Positions 51,622 through 64,000 of a DNA stretch of 64,000 bases are shown one piece after another (the first letter of the stretch is position 1; every line of letters begins with the position of its first letter). Made by a program: the position numbers and the translations under genes. This DNA comes from Trichoplax sp. H2 (lineage: Eukaryota > Placozoa > Uniplacotomia > Trichoplacea): the NCBI GenBank assembly GCA_003344405.1, contig NOWV01000013.1, forward strand, positions 124,001 through 188,000. The letters are read 5' to 3'. The notes under the pieces were generated by a model. It was not told the origin of the DNA. It ran no database searches and saw only the letters and a list, made by a program, of their open reading frames with translations.

Positions 51622-54600
51622 TGACTAGACGATAGGAACACAATTTGATACGCTGCGGAAATGTTCTGCGATAATTTGTACCGATTACCCATACATTGTG
51701 TATAAAGTTTGCTTTGTATAATTTCATAACGTGTCTAATGTAGATCCTATCATCAAATAACCGGCAAGATCACATATATTTGGTTGATTATTGAGCTTTG
51801 ATTCATGCCGGATTTGTACATATTTTGATATATGTGTTAAGGCTAATTTATGTTATTGATTCTGATATTAATAAATAAATTAACTATTAAGTGTTATCTC
51901 ATATTTAATTATTATCCTGTTTTATACGTATTACCTTTAATATTGATTTATATCACGTTGTCTAAAGAATGTTATTGACAAATTAAGAGATTCATATTCA
52001 GATGGTGTTATATTATTATATGACTAAGTAGACGTATAGAGTCTCAACATCAATTACATAAACCATCAATTTTATGCAATTTTGCTACAGTTTCTATTGG
52101 CAATAAATAAAGTGTTTAAAAGTTATTGTTAACGTCAACTAGGACATAGTATTATATTAGCAAGAAATGATAACATTATGGCTGAGCTAAATTTACCTAA
52201 AAGTTGCTAAAGTAGATCGATATCATGATCACTATGGATGTCTATTTTTAAGATTACTACGATGAAAAAGCATGACTCATCCAATTAGCTCCACCTTATT
52301 TTCGATGAGCTGTATGTAAAGTCATGACCTTAATTCTATTTTGAGTGATGCTACCCGAGGCTATTTCATGTCATTGAAATTTACCAAATTTGTTTTTCAA
52401 AGTGTAACCAGTTGTAAATCAAGAATAAATAAAAATATCAACTTTTTCATCCTTTATCAATCAATGCTACCCTATCTGTTATTATTAGTATTTTAATAAT
52501 TATTGTTTATTTAATATAATTCATTAATTAATTAATTAATTATTTTAATATACTATCGAATGGTATGAGAGTTGAAATAATTTCTACAGGCAAATGACAT
52601 GATCATAGTAGGGATAATCGCTGGGATCAATTTAAATAATGCCAATACTATTTTATTAATTGATCATCATGTCATGACTCATGAGTCGATATAGAAGGAT
52701 GATTATTATCATTATTACCAAAATAGATCTTAAAGTATACTTTATGATCATATAATAAATTGAAAGATTGAAAAAGGAATAAAAACTGATTGACAAGGTT
52801 AATCCTGTCAATAAGAAATTGACTGTGTCTGGTTATCTGTCTGCAAATTATTCTAATGAATGTTTACTCTATTTATCAACAGGTTATCTTTGAATTGCAC
52901 CGCAAACAGTCAATTGGCAATTTCAATGCGGATGAACAATAACTAAATTAAATGTCTTCAAAGTCTAGATGATCATCTCGAAATTTAATACAAACATGAT
53001 GCATGCCAACACTATGGGAAAAATATGACATTTCTTCATAATAAGAAATTATGGTACTATTTATCCAAGAAATTTATCCATCACTTCATTAACTCATCAC
53101 TGTATCCACGTACAAAATGGTATATTCATCACCATGCCTTTTGTAGTTTGGTCAAAAATAAATTTAACTTAGTTAGAGCTATATTAGAATGATTTTTAAT
53201 TGATCAATAGTTATAACTACACTATATGTAATTGCTCACTATTCGAGACTGCCTCAGGTAGAGCTATCTAACATTGAGAATTGAAATGCTCGTAAACTAT
53301 GCTACTAAATTATCATAACCATTCAGAACCATCCCATTAACTGTCTATTAAAAGATAGTAATGATATAGCAACTATGTAGCAAATAAAGATACAAAAACA
53401 ATGTAATTCAATTATAATTTGAGGTTAATTGTAATTATAATAAATTAATAATAACAATCTTCCTCATTAATGATTTAAACTTTCATTACATTAAATGATG
53501 GCATGATCTGAATAGAAGTATTGGCATTAATTAGTCTAGTTGATATAAAGCGATATCGTTAGCAAGTTTTTATATACAGACTTGTGTTAAAATGTATAAA
53601 TAAACAGTGCACAAATTAACGATCTTTCCACATTTGCTGATAAAAAAGGAAATGTATTGATAAGAAATTTAACCAACAGTAATGCAATATAGAATTAATA
53701 AATATAGCTCTGATATAAGAGAGTTATCATTTCAAACTCAACTGATTTCTGTAAATAATCAGACTAACAACATTAGTAGACGATTAATATACTATATGTC
53801 GTCGAATTCATGTATCGTCGTCTTGCATCATTGAAAGTGTGATGGTGATAAGTGATGACTAATCGGCTGTTGATCTATTGAGAATAGACATAATAATTCA
53901 ATTGTTTAGCTTTACTATAAGATTTTGATTTTGAATACAATCAATAGAGTGATCATAAAGTTTAATTCAAATTATGTCATTAACGATGATAATAGTAGCT
54001 AATTCATAAGGCTAATTTAAATATAAGCTAAAAGGATCAATAAGCTTGTTATTAATTAGTACGTTTATTCATCGACAACGTGCTATCTCGAATTACCTAC
54101 TCTAAATTATCGTAAGCTCAAAACGATGAAAGAATTTTAATATTTTCTCCTCCTCGATTCAGTTCATATCATAACTGTTAAGACCACAAAACCAGACGTT
54201 TTATTTAATTGTCAATGCGTATATTAATTTGTCTGTCTGATATAAAATGATTGTTATGGAATAATTTTATGTCTATGCTGTCCATGGCGCCTAATTAAAT
54301 GAAGTAAAAATTTAAGTTGTCGCACAGTACGCGCATCATTTGTAGACATTGTGTCTTGATTGTTTAGCCAACATTTGACAGTTTGTCGAAAATTATATTC
54401 ATGTCATATTTTAGGACACACCTGATAATTTTCACACGAGAACCTGAAATTAATAATATCAAGCTAAATAAAGACCAAGACAAATCGATAATATATTCCA
54501 GTATAAGTAGTAAAATGACAGTATTTCATTTATGCTGTGATGATCAATTCAGCTCCATTAAATTATATGTCACCTATGATAGTGGGAATTACAGTTTCAA

Positions 54601-57600
54601 AATATGTCTTTTAATAAACACTACTTCTGACTAAAGGGGGCCATCTTAGATAGAAATGATATCTCTCTAGTAATATTAAACTGTATAAACAAGAATTATC
54701 ATCTACAAAATGAACGGAATCTAAATTAACCTACTATCTTGCCATCATTAGCGAATACCGACATAAGATGATGCTTTAAAAGGCTAGAATACATATCTTG
54801 CAATTTTGAAGTAACATACAACTGGTATTTTTGATTAATAATAAGTTAATAATTCATCTTTTATTTCAAGCATATACGATAGTACTGAATTCTATTTAAA
54901 TCGACATGTCTAAAGACTCTATAATTAAAGGCCAATTATGCCTACGGTCATTACTACCTTTTAATCAAAACCACGTTCTCTCGTAGTAAGAATACTAGGT
55001 TACTCATATCATTATAATGGTATTTCTTAATGAGCCTATCATTATCATATAAGATAGTAAAAGCTATTAAATCTATGGTAAAATTTTGTCATGGATCGAA
55101 TTATGGTTTTTCAATACAATTGATGATGAAGGAGTATACAAAGAATACTTTTCAAAAAATAACAACAGATAATTGATATAATTATCCTAGCTAAACACAT
55201 AAATAGTTTTATACCTCTAGGCAACATTGATAGTCATCGAATGAAGCTGATAATTATTTTATTGTTAATGTATCATTTCTCTTTATATTCTATTTCTTTA
55301 GCGATGGAAGCAAGTCAAACATGACTAGTTACCATAACTAAGATGTACTTCTCCATGCTATGCTGTTGTATTGGGTTGAATAATACAAACTGATCTAGTA
55401 AATCGCGATGGTAAAGTACCCATATTTCTTTTCAAAACTAGATATACAAGCATTATATTATAAAAATTAAACTAAGCACATATTGAAAGCAATCAAGGTT
55501 AACGTATGTTGGATTCGGATAAGATATGGCTTTGGCGAGAGTGAATAATAATATATTGTAATAATAAATCTTTACGCGACTATTTTAAAAGTATTGACTG
55601 TTAGGTAGCAACTGGCGATTAAACACAGATCTGCTACACGAATACGCCTGCAGTGACCATATTTTGGGATGGAACTATTTATAGGAATGAGCTGAAAGGA
55701 AACTATAGACCTCGTAATCGAATAAAAAATAATCTACTTATGCATTGAGCACCATGCTAGATAATGTTACTGTCCAAAGGCGAGTTAATACTGACATCGT
55801 ATCTAGTTATTGATATCACGGTAAACCTGACCTTGCGATAGATCACAAGTTAATACCAAAATAATAATCTTCAGGAATAAATTTCTTATTTCAATTACAC
55901 TTTAAGTTCGCCCGATTGAATTAAAATAGGTAATAAATGTGTAAGGAATGAAATTTAAGTTATCATTTCCATATGGTAATAATAGACAGTTGATATAAAA
56001 TGTATACCAGTAGCTGCTCATTTTCTTAATCACTCTAGTCATAAATTAATTATTTATAAAAAAAGTAAATGCACAGGTATCAAAGTTTTAATATTCTCAA
56101 TTCTAACAGGGAGAATTTCGTAATACAGAAAACAACGAATGCATTGTATCGATTGAGGGAAGGTTGAAGAAATAATTCTTTATTTATCTAAAACCATATT
56201 CATCTGAGCAAATTATTATGACAACATAGCTTTGTGTAATGAATAAAAATTATGGAATATTAAATGTATAAAATCATAAATAAATATTAAAGTGAATTTT
56301 AATGCGATCCTTACTGATCCTTTGGTGTCATACTAAATACGTATAAGAGGTGTATAATCAGAAAATATTTAAAAATAGCATCTCCATTTTGTCCTTCTAC
56401 AGTTTATCTTGGACGAGTATCTAAGTCAAATCAGTTTCAATACGTTTATGCTATCTCAGTCTTGTTAACATTATCTACCTTGCTTAAATTATCATCAACA
56501 GCTAAGATCTAGACAGACTTCCTATGGTAAAGAGATCTAATCATATTGGTTTCAATTAATTTATAATAGAAAAGCATTGAAGCTTTATATTATATTACAA
56601 TTAATGAAAATCAGTAAATTATTAACGAAATTATGGTTAAATTGCTTGTGCAATGATAAGCTAAGTCAAATAGCTAGCTATTTATCGATACTGTAAGTAC
56701 CGTAACAGTCTTAACTCTTCGGTATAGCTCAGAATTGCCACTTAAAGAATTAATCTTGGCAGCATTTTCAGTCCAATCGAGTACAAAGCCTATTAATTAA
56801 CGCGCAGAGATATATTCTACAATACAATGGCAATTTTATTTACCGCTAACGGAATTTTAGCGATATTATATGATATACAAACTTAACGAATGGTGTTGGT
56901 TAATTAAATATCACTCTAAAATATTTTATTAAAGGCTATGATAACTTGATGCCTATACAAGTTGGGATATTAGCATCCAAGAAGGTCATTTCCTTTTTCA
57001 TAGGATATCATTTCTATAGCTAGTTAATGCAAATTGCTATATCATTCTAATAATTTTGAATTGTAACATCGTACATTCATCCTTATTATTTATAATTTAA
57101 TGTTATTCTGATTAAATACATACATAAAAAAGCCAAAAATTGTAAATTACTTCCTCTTTGAGTCAATCTAATTCAAACTGCATTTTACTCTCAAATTTGA
57201 TGATGAAAACAGTCGTTTCCTGCTCATTAATATTCTACTTTTTACGTAAAATCATCGTAGACTACCGGTATCCAATAGCTGTATAGTTAAAATTAACAAA
57301 CTAAACTATAGATTCACTATAGTTCTCAATCCGTATCGTATAAATTGGAAATAGTAGCTATATTTATAGTTACCTCCTACGCAAAATTCTTCAACTCCTA
57401 CCTAATAGGAACATTGTTCGAATGTTTCTATTTTAAAAATTATTGTCATAGGAAATAAATATAATCTTCAATCTATCAATGTTCTATTAATATCGTTTTG
57501 AATCATTCTGTAAGATTGCCTTTCCATACAGTACTACCGTATAAAATAGTAGCAAGACGCCTTGACTTTAAAAACATAATTCTGTAATTATCTTTTAATC

Positions 57601-60600
57601 AATCAATGTCTATAATATAAAACCCGTCAATCAAGATACGTCTATTTCCTAGATAAAGATTATTTATTATTAGCCTATTCAATTTAACATTAACTTGAAT
57701 ACTCTACAATAAAATAGTAGAACTGCTGGAGTTGATGGCTTAGAACTAAAAATATCCATTCTAAAAATACGGCTATTAACTAATTCACTATTTTAAAAGT
57801 CTAGACCAACTAATAAAACTTATTTGATCTTGCCTTCAATTGTGGTAAGTAGTCTTATCCTTTCTAAGTATCTATAAAAGTGGATTGTAGGATATTTTTT
57901 AAAATCTCATTCCTATTTATTGTTTTATCTATCCTTATGAGCCTGTAACTATGGTATGTTATGGATTAATCAAAGCATAAATTAACTTAAATAAATTAAT
58001 AAACTAATCTTAGGAGATACATCAATACTTCGATCCTATTCATTTGAACGATAGCACAAAAGTAACAATTGAATTTATCCATCGCTTTCTAATCCCGGAC
58101 AGAAATCGGAAATAATAAAATAACTTTTAACTACAGTAGTAATAGTACAGATAATAAGAAGAAAGTACCGGTGCGGAATAAAAGTGAATCAATATTAGTT
58201 CTCGTTAACATTTTTACAGTTAAGACGTTATCGAAATAAAATAATTTTAAAACTTACTATCAACTACGCACTACCAGCACAGACGCGTGTGCCTACATAT
58301 ACGTTATATGAATGGATCTAGAATATGTTTTAAAAAAAATTATTCTTCATCACTCCAACTAAATAAAGATTGACACTTCTATCAATCAATTATTACAATA
58401 AAATGGATGACTGAAAAGAAATAAAGTATGTATCGCCGACCATTTTAAGTAATAACATCCATCTTCTACTGATTGTATAAGCACGTCAAAATAAAAATTA
58501 GTGTAGTAATTTCTGTGCAATAATAAATAGTAGAAAGTGAAAAATAAAACGCCTCCACTTTTCTCATGTTTTAGTTAATCCCACTATTATCATTATCCTT
58601 GGAGGTTGTGCTATACTTACGTTGGCGGAAAAATAAAGTAAAATCTTTTGCCAGAAATATAAACAATTAATTTACGGCTCAATAAGCATTATTCAAATAA
58701 GCACCAACTTATTTTAATTGAGAATTAAATGCATGTCAGTCATATCTCCGACTTGTCTTGATTGGCTATTTAATTTAATTTTTATTTATCTACTAGGATA
58801 GATTTAAATCCCTCATAAATTAATAGAAAAAGATAAATATTAAACAGTTTACTGTACACTTAAAAGTCGAAAATAAAATACAAGTCTATTTTACCTGTCC
58901 AACTGCCCTTTTTAGAGAAATGATCATTTAATGGACAATATAGATACTAATCACTAGTTAAAATTTTGTTACGGAAAAGCCAATAACTGGTAGACGTTTA
59001 TATCTTTAGCATTGCTATGGTAGGCTTATTTAGTTCATGCCGTGTAAGTAATTTAATGGATTATTGTCTTATTTTCGAAATTTGAATCTTATTAGCGAGT
59101 CTACCCCTACATCGTATTGTATTTCATCATGATATTTTGCTATTGGATCTCATAATTTGCAGGGATCATTTCATAGCACAATGGCTATGCTGATTTAATA
59201 TAGTATACTCTTCCACTATGCCGTCATTTTAAGTTATAACACATAAAGAAGTAAATAACTTATACAATAAAATGAAGATAGAAAATAGATATTACTCATT
59301 CTTATATTTAAGGTCAACATTCTCTTCTTTTTCAGCTGCCAATAGAGTTGAATTATTCAATGCATTAATAATACAAGAAGATGAGAAAAATAACCATTAC
59401 TCATCTGCCTATTTACTCTAATAAATTCTTTACGTTGTTGTTAGGCACAACTGATTCGTATATACTTTATTGCCAACCAGTATTCATATATTATATAGCG
59501 CTAAACTGTACATGTAAATCAAACATTTAGTTAGAGAGAGGCTATTTATAACGTTGTAATATATTAAACTGAAATAGTCATGTCTACGGAGAGAGAAAAT
59601 AAATAAGATATGGCATTGCTATACTAGAGTCAAAATACACTATACGTAAGAAATGATTAACCATTCTATAAACTGGATTGCATCCATCTGTTCATCATTC
59701 AACGTTGCTATGTAGTAACCTTTGATCTACATCAGAATAAATTCAAAATATCACCATAAGCTATATACCTATACAACTACAATGATATAATTGTTATTTT
59801 CTTGTATAATTTATTCTAGAATACAAATTCTATTAAACAGCTTGGACCTAGTCTAAACAAAATTATACTATTGTACAGACAAGTGTATCCTAAGATACAC
59901 TATGGTGGATTACTGCAAAAGCACTAGAACGACGGCCACTGCATTCCATTACTGGTGCTTTATTACTCTCAACAGACAACGTTAACTATGCAGGATTGAT
60001 CAGCTGTCAGTAATCAAACTAGCATCAGTTCCGTAAAGTCCTTACAAAACTCAACATTATCATAACGTAACGGAAACTTAGTATAAAATAATTAATTCCA
60101 CTCTCTACTGAAGGCTTAAAAGTAGTTAACCATTAAGATAGCAGTAAATTATGCTAATTACTATGATACATATTCATTTGTCTGGTGAGATATCAGTATG
60201 ACGATTATTACATAAATATTTATCTTATTTTCAGCATGATGTAATACGTAGTAAATGACAACATCGATGTATCATTGGTGTTATTAATCATGTGAAATAA
60301 TAACTAACAGCTGGCATAATTTAATTAATGTAACCAGGTAGATGAAATCACGACAGAAAAATTGAACTAACATTATGGTATAAAGAAATGAGATAATAGA
60401 ACAATTTACTAATCCGATAATGAATAGTTAACCGATGAGTAAAAATAATTGCTATGAAAATGAGTCGACATAACACGATTAATATATCAAATACACTTGA
60501 CAGTAAGAATAGATCCAAACATTTCAATTATAATTTCATATGCTCTATCGCTACTAAACTGTACATTTAATCTTGATTTCTGAACGAGATAGAAGTCAGA

Positions 60601-63542
60601 AATTGTTTTTTTATTTATAATAAGAAAAGAGGGATGCTCCATCTAGTAGATAATGGGCGAGCAAACAACATTCAGAGGCGCCTAATGACTAGTATGTAAT
60701 GTAGAATAAAGACGGATTTGAGATTATGATTCTAATTTATTTCGTTTAGCCACCTTTGTATTACAAAATTCAATGCTGACTATTTCTATCACTAGACGAA
60801 ATATTTTCTATCTTCTCTTTATAGCTCTATCCATCACTTTATCGTTTACTAAACATCACGCATGATCGATATGAAAATTAGGCAACGATCTTTTTCCAAT
60901 TGAAATTTTAAGCTTGGTCAACTACTTGATGATTTAATCGGTAGGATGCCGCTATATTAAGTACAGGATATCAATGATGCAATCAATATTTGCTAGCCGG
61001 CTAAAGTTAAGTACATTTACATCTTACTCATTTGATGACGCATAGGTAACTTAACCTTATTTATTACGTAAGTACTATTGGCTTGATTGTTATGGTTATT
61101 ACTCTAAAGTTAGAAATGTAACTTTTTAGTAACACTATCAAGGTTATTGAGAACTCCAACTAGCCCGACAATAACAACTTAGAATGAAAGTAATCGATGA
61201 TATTTATCTCTCCAACACGTCAAGATGATTATTTTAACGATTAAAATTCTTGTTGATTTTGGTCTGAATAATCAATTTAATATTTAATTATTTGTCCAAC
61301 TATTTTTAGATCAATTAATTATGTTATTAAATAAAAGAAGAACGCTAAAGGAACTGGAAAATCATCTGTTGCCTTTATTCAATAATATTATCTTTATTTA
61401 TCAATGTTATTAATGAAGTGATGAAGGAATGAAGAATATGCTACCATCCTTAGCTTAATACACCACCATAGTCCATTTTTGACGGTAATTAATGCATGCT
61501 TATTCCCCTTTATTGATTTATCTACTAGTTCATTCCTCCGGAGTTATCCTAATTTTAAAAGAATTTGAGTTCTAATGGAAAAATCTAAAATGGATCATTT
61601 TTGGTCAATTTTAAATTTTATTTTTGCATAGTTACATTGCATGGCATGGTGATCATGATAGAGATTGATGTGATGTTTCTATTTTGGCATATTTTTATTT
61701 TATGGCATTATAATCTAACGCTAATAACAAAAGATCAACGTCATGATGGTCAAGTATTAGTCAATAAGTGACTCGATATTATTAAATGAATGAAAAGTTT
61801 TAAAATTTACAGACAAACTGTGTAGAGACAAAGTCCAACAGATTATAAAATCATCTTTTATACAAATAGTTTGTGTCTGATGCAATCGTTGAACTAGACT
61901 AATTGTCCTTGGTGTTCGTGATAGCATTATCATCAAGATGAGGAAGGAGAGAGAGAGTTAACGATCAGTCTGGAAAGCAGTTGAAATAATAACAGACAAT
62001 AATGGAAACCATCTAACTTGATGATGGACAAGTCAATTAAATAATAATAAATATTGAATATTATTGATAATTATGTATTGGATGCATCAAAAGAGAGCTT
62101 ACCGTTTTAATTTTGCCCCATTTCATTGATCCAATAATATTGTGGCATCTACTCTTTCAAATCAGACTGCCGATTAACTAACGCCTACGATGGTTGGCAA
62201 CGATGATGACGTTGGGAGAGTAATTGAATTAATCAGTTAATCAAATTGATTGTGATCGAGAATGGTCGAGACAATACTATCTACTGATTACTCATTGCGT
62301 GATCGGTAGAACTAAAGTCCAATTTACATAGAGGTAATAAAAAAAATAATATTTTGATACTAGCATTGACTTCTTCTTCTTCATTCAAAAATATCTTTCC
62401 ATAGTCGCCCATCTTGACAAATCATCTTGGTTATCATTGATCAATAAGCATATCCCCCATCCTACGTTGATTCTGTATCAATGAGTGGATAATATCTTGT
62501 TCATTTTAGTAGGGATATTCAATACAGTCGAGTAAGCTTAATTTAAATTAAATTATCCCCTTATCGATTGAATGTAAGTAGATTATTTCAATACAAGAAT
62601 ACAATCCATTGACATCGCTCTATCTTGACCCCAAACTTTTAATCATTATTGTTCAATGCGCTATCAGTAACGGAAGAGTGTATTAAAAATATAAAGCAGT
62701 TGTAATATTAATGCAGGAAGTTAATAAGCCGATTTTCCGCTTGATTAAGCATGCTATTTAAACTGACGTCATGGTTGTTATGAGATATAAAATATGGATT
62801 AATTTTACCTATTCAAGTAATCAAGAGTTATTTAATATTGCAAATTATCAAGTTGAATCCCTTCATCGATTTTATCCCTTTAAAGTAAAAAAAAGAAATA
62901 AAAATAAAATGACTCCTAACTCATGGCTAAAGCGTGGTTTCCTTATTCTATTAAATGGCTAATTAGCTATTTATAAAAATTGTAATATCCATTCTATTAG
63001 GATTTGAAAAGAGGAAAGAGTTTAATATTTAATGTTGACTCTGCTAGATACGATTACCGTTGTAATAACTATTCTGAAGTTGAACGCATATTCACTAACC
63101 TCTCCAACTTTTTTGAATAATATATTCAATTTTATTCTTATCTTACAATAAAACTCCATTTTACCTAAAAAACAATCAATTATCTTGCATTGCTTCCATC
63201 AGTTAATATTGTGAGGAGGAAAAAAGTTTTTCTCCTCTTTTTGTTTTGAATATTTTCAGTTATTATTTGTTTTGTCTAAGTTTGAAGAGCTAATAAATCA
63301 GCCCACGCTCCTCTTCATACTCTTGCTCTATTTACTATTGGATCTCATTGATTCAAGTAATGGAAAATCTCCTCCCTATACCATTCTATAAATCGATCAT
63401 CAATCCATTTGTTTGTATTTCTAATTTAAATGATATCGACATGTATTAAAGCACGAAAAGAGTTCTATTATTGTTTGGTAATAAAAATAAGGGGAAAAGC
63501 TTCTATCTAATCGATTAAATTATTGAAAGGTGAAGAAAAAAA
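51622..63542. other. Gene-poor AT-rich region, 11.9 kb
   Basis: After the URB1 3' end no coding-like frame is found for nearly 12 kb; stop codons are frequent in all six frames. The sequence is uniformly AT-rich, with many TAATTA/ATTAAT and ATCAT/GATCAT words, but has no obvious tandem repeat, transposon termini or pentamer array. A short run of TTAA-type tetranucleotides lies near 52523-52543. Given the compactness of the rest of the window, this could be a regulatory domain of a gene to the right. That is inference. Confidence 0.5.
52523..52543. repeat. ATTA tetranucleotide run
   Basis: About five consecutive ATTA/TTAA units. It is a simple-sequence repeat in the gene-poor region; each junction resembles a homeodomain core site, which is not evidence of function. 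Confidence 0.7.
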
Positions 63543-63737
63543 ATGGTGCAAACAGTAGAAGATTTCTTTGGGTTACAATCCATTACGATATATTCAAACT
63601 TAAGAATAAATTTATCATCACATATTCATTATTCATTTGATCATGAAGATTCTTGTCCTTCTTTATCATGTTGTTCACCAATAGATAGAGCAAGAATAGA
63701 AAAGATTAACAAGGTCCACTACGGGAGACACACTTAA
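63543..63737 (+). CDS. Possible first coding exon of an unknown gene
   Basis: An open frame of 64 codons starts with ATG after a run of adenines and reads MVQTVEDFFGLQSITIYSNL, then a His/Ser segment and DHEDSCPSLSCCSPIDRARI. The mixed amino-acid composition with three cysteines looks more like coding sequence than the many chance ORFs of the preceding 12 kb. A possible exon end lies near AACAAG|GTCC (about 63712), although that donor is weak. I do not recognise the family. The rest of the gene would lie beyond the window or in its last 260 bp, where nothing further is clear. Confidence 0.25.
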   Translation: MVQTVEDFFGLQSITIYSNLRINLSSHIHYSFDHEDSCPSLSCCSPIDRARIEKINKVHYGRHT

Positions 63738-64000
63738 AATATTGATCCAATGTCGTGATCAGCTTTGAAAAACAATTTGGACTTGCGTCTGCATGAAACT
63801 GATTCATACTATTATCCCATTCATTAACTGCATAATCGATAAGAATAGAAAACGCAATTTCTGATCCAATTGATTAATAGGGTTAGCTAATGCAGCTAAT
63901 TGAACTCAATTAATTTATGAAAATAAAGAAAAAAATAGTCAAATTGAGCTACTACCTAGAGATTATGTTATTTTTAATACTTGGAGAATAATTGATGGTT

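Noticed and set aside
1-64000. tRNA, rRNA or small nuclear RNA genes, and intact transposons or endogenous viral sequence
   Set aside because: No cloverleaf with paired A and B box signals, no conserved rRNA segments, and no transposase, integrase or reverse-transcriptase motifs were seen by eye. Small snoRNAs in URB1 introns cannot be excluded without a search.

Overview
The window looks like a stretch of a compact, AT-rich animal nuclear genome. All recognised protein genes are eukaryotic and broken into many short exons by GT/AG introns, mostly of about 60-400 bp. Several gene families point to Metazoa or close relatives: a TEAD/Scalloped transcription factor with both its DNA-binding and YAP-binding domains, a CDCA3/Tome-1-like mitotic protein, and a ciliary tubulin polyglutamylase subunit. 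Gene density of about one per 7 kb with short introns would fit an early-branching animal such as a placozoan or a sponge. That placement is inference, because no diagnostic marker was available.

Layout, left to right: TPGS2 (+, 728-3154); lysosomal/prostatic-type histidine acid phosphatase (-, 4223-8295); TEAD (+, 10549-20219, with a 6.6 kb first intron); WDR48/UAF1 (-, 21988-28625, with about 2.7 kb between its first two located exons); NDUFB2-like complex I subunit (+, 31189-31604); GTF2E2/TFIIE-beta (-, 32807-35589); CDCA3-like (-, 38570-39424); URB1 (+, 40579-51621); then about 12 kb of AT-rich sequence with no recognisable gene, and one possible first exon at 63543. The genes have unrelated housekeeping or developmental roles, and nothing suggests an operon or functional cluster.

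The most striking pattern is non-coding. Dense arrays built from the pentamer ACAGT and its reverse complement ACTGT (runs such as TACAGTACAGTAC and the dyad ACTGTACAGT) occupy all three head-to-head intergenic regions: phosphatase/TEAD at 8824-10330, WDR48/NDUFB2 at 28824-30560, and CDCA3/URB1 at 39719-40215. A small version sits just upstream of TPGS2 at about 549-576. The three convergent (tail-to-tail) junctions carry no array. The two larger arrays have a second layer of 90-300 bp repeats. The arrays are either a promoter-associated satellite or a multi-site regulatory or insulator element. I do not recognise a described family, and this is the best candidate here for something new.

No rRNA, tRNA, CRISPR, prokaryotic or viral gene, or intact transposon could be supported. 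Exon boundaries were read by eye from frame continuity and GT/AG signals. Untranslated regions and some internal exons are not resolved.
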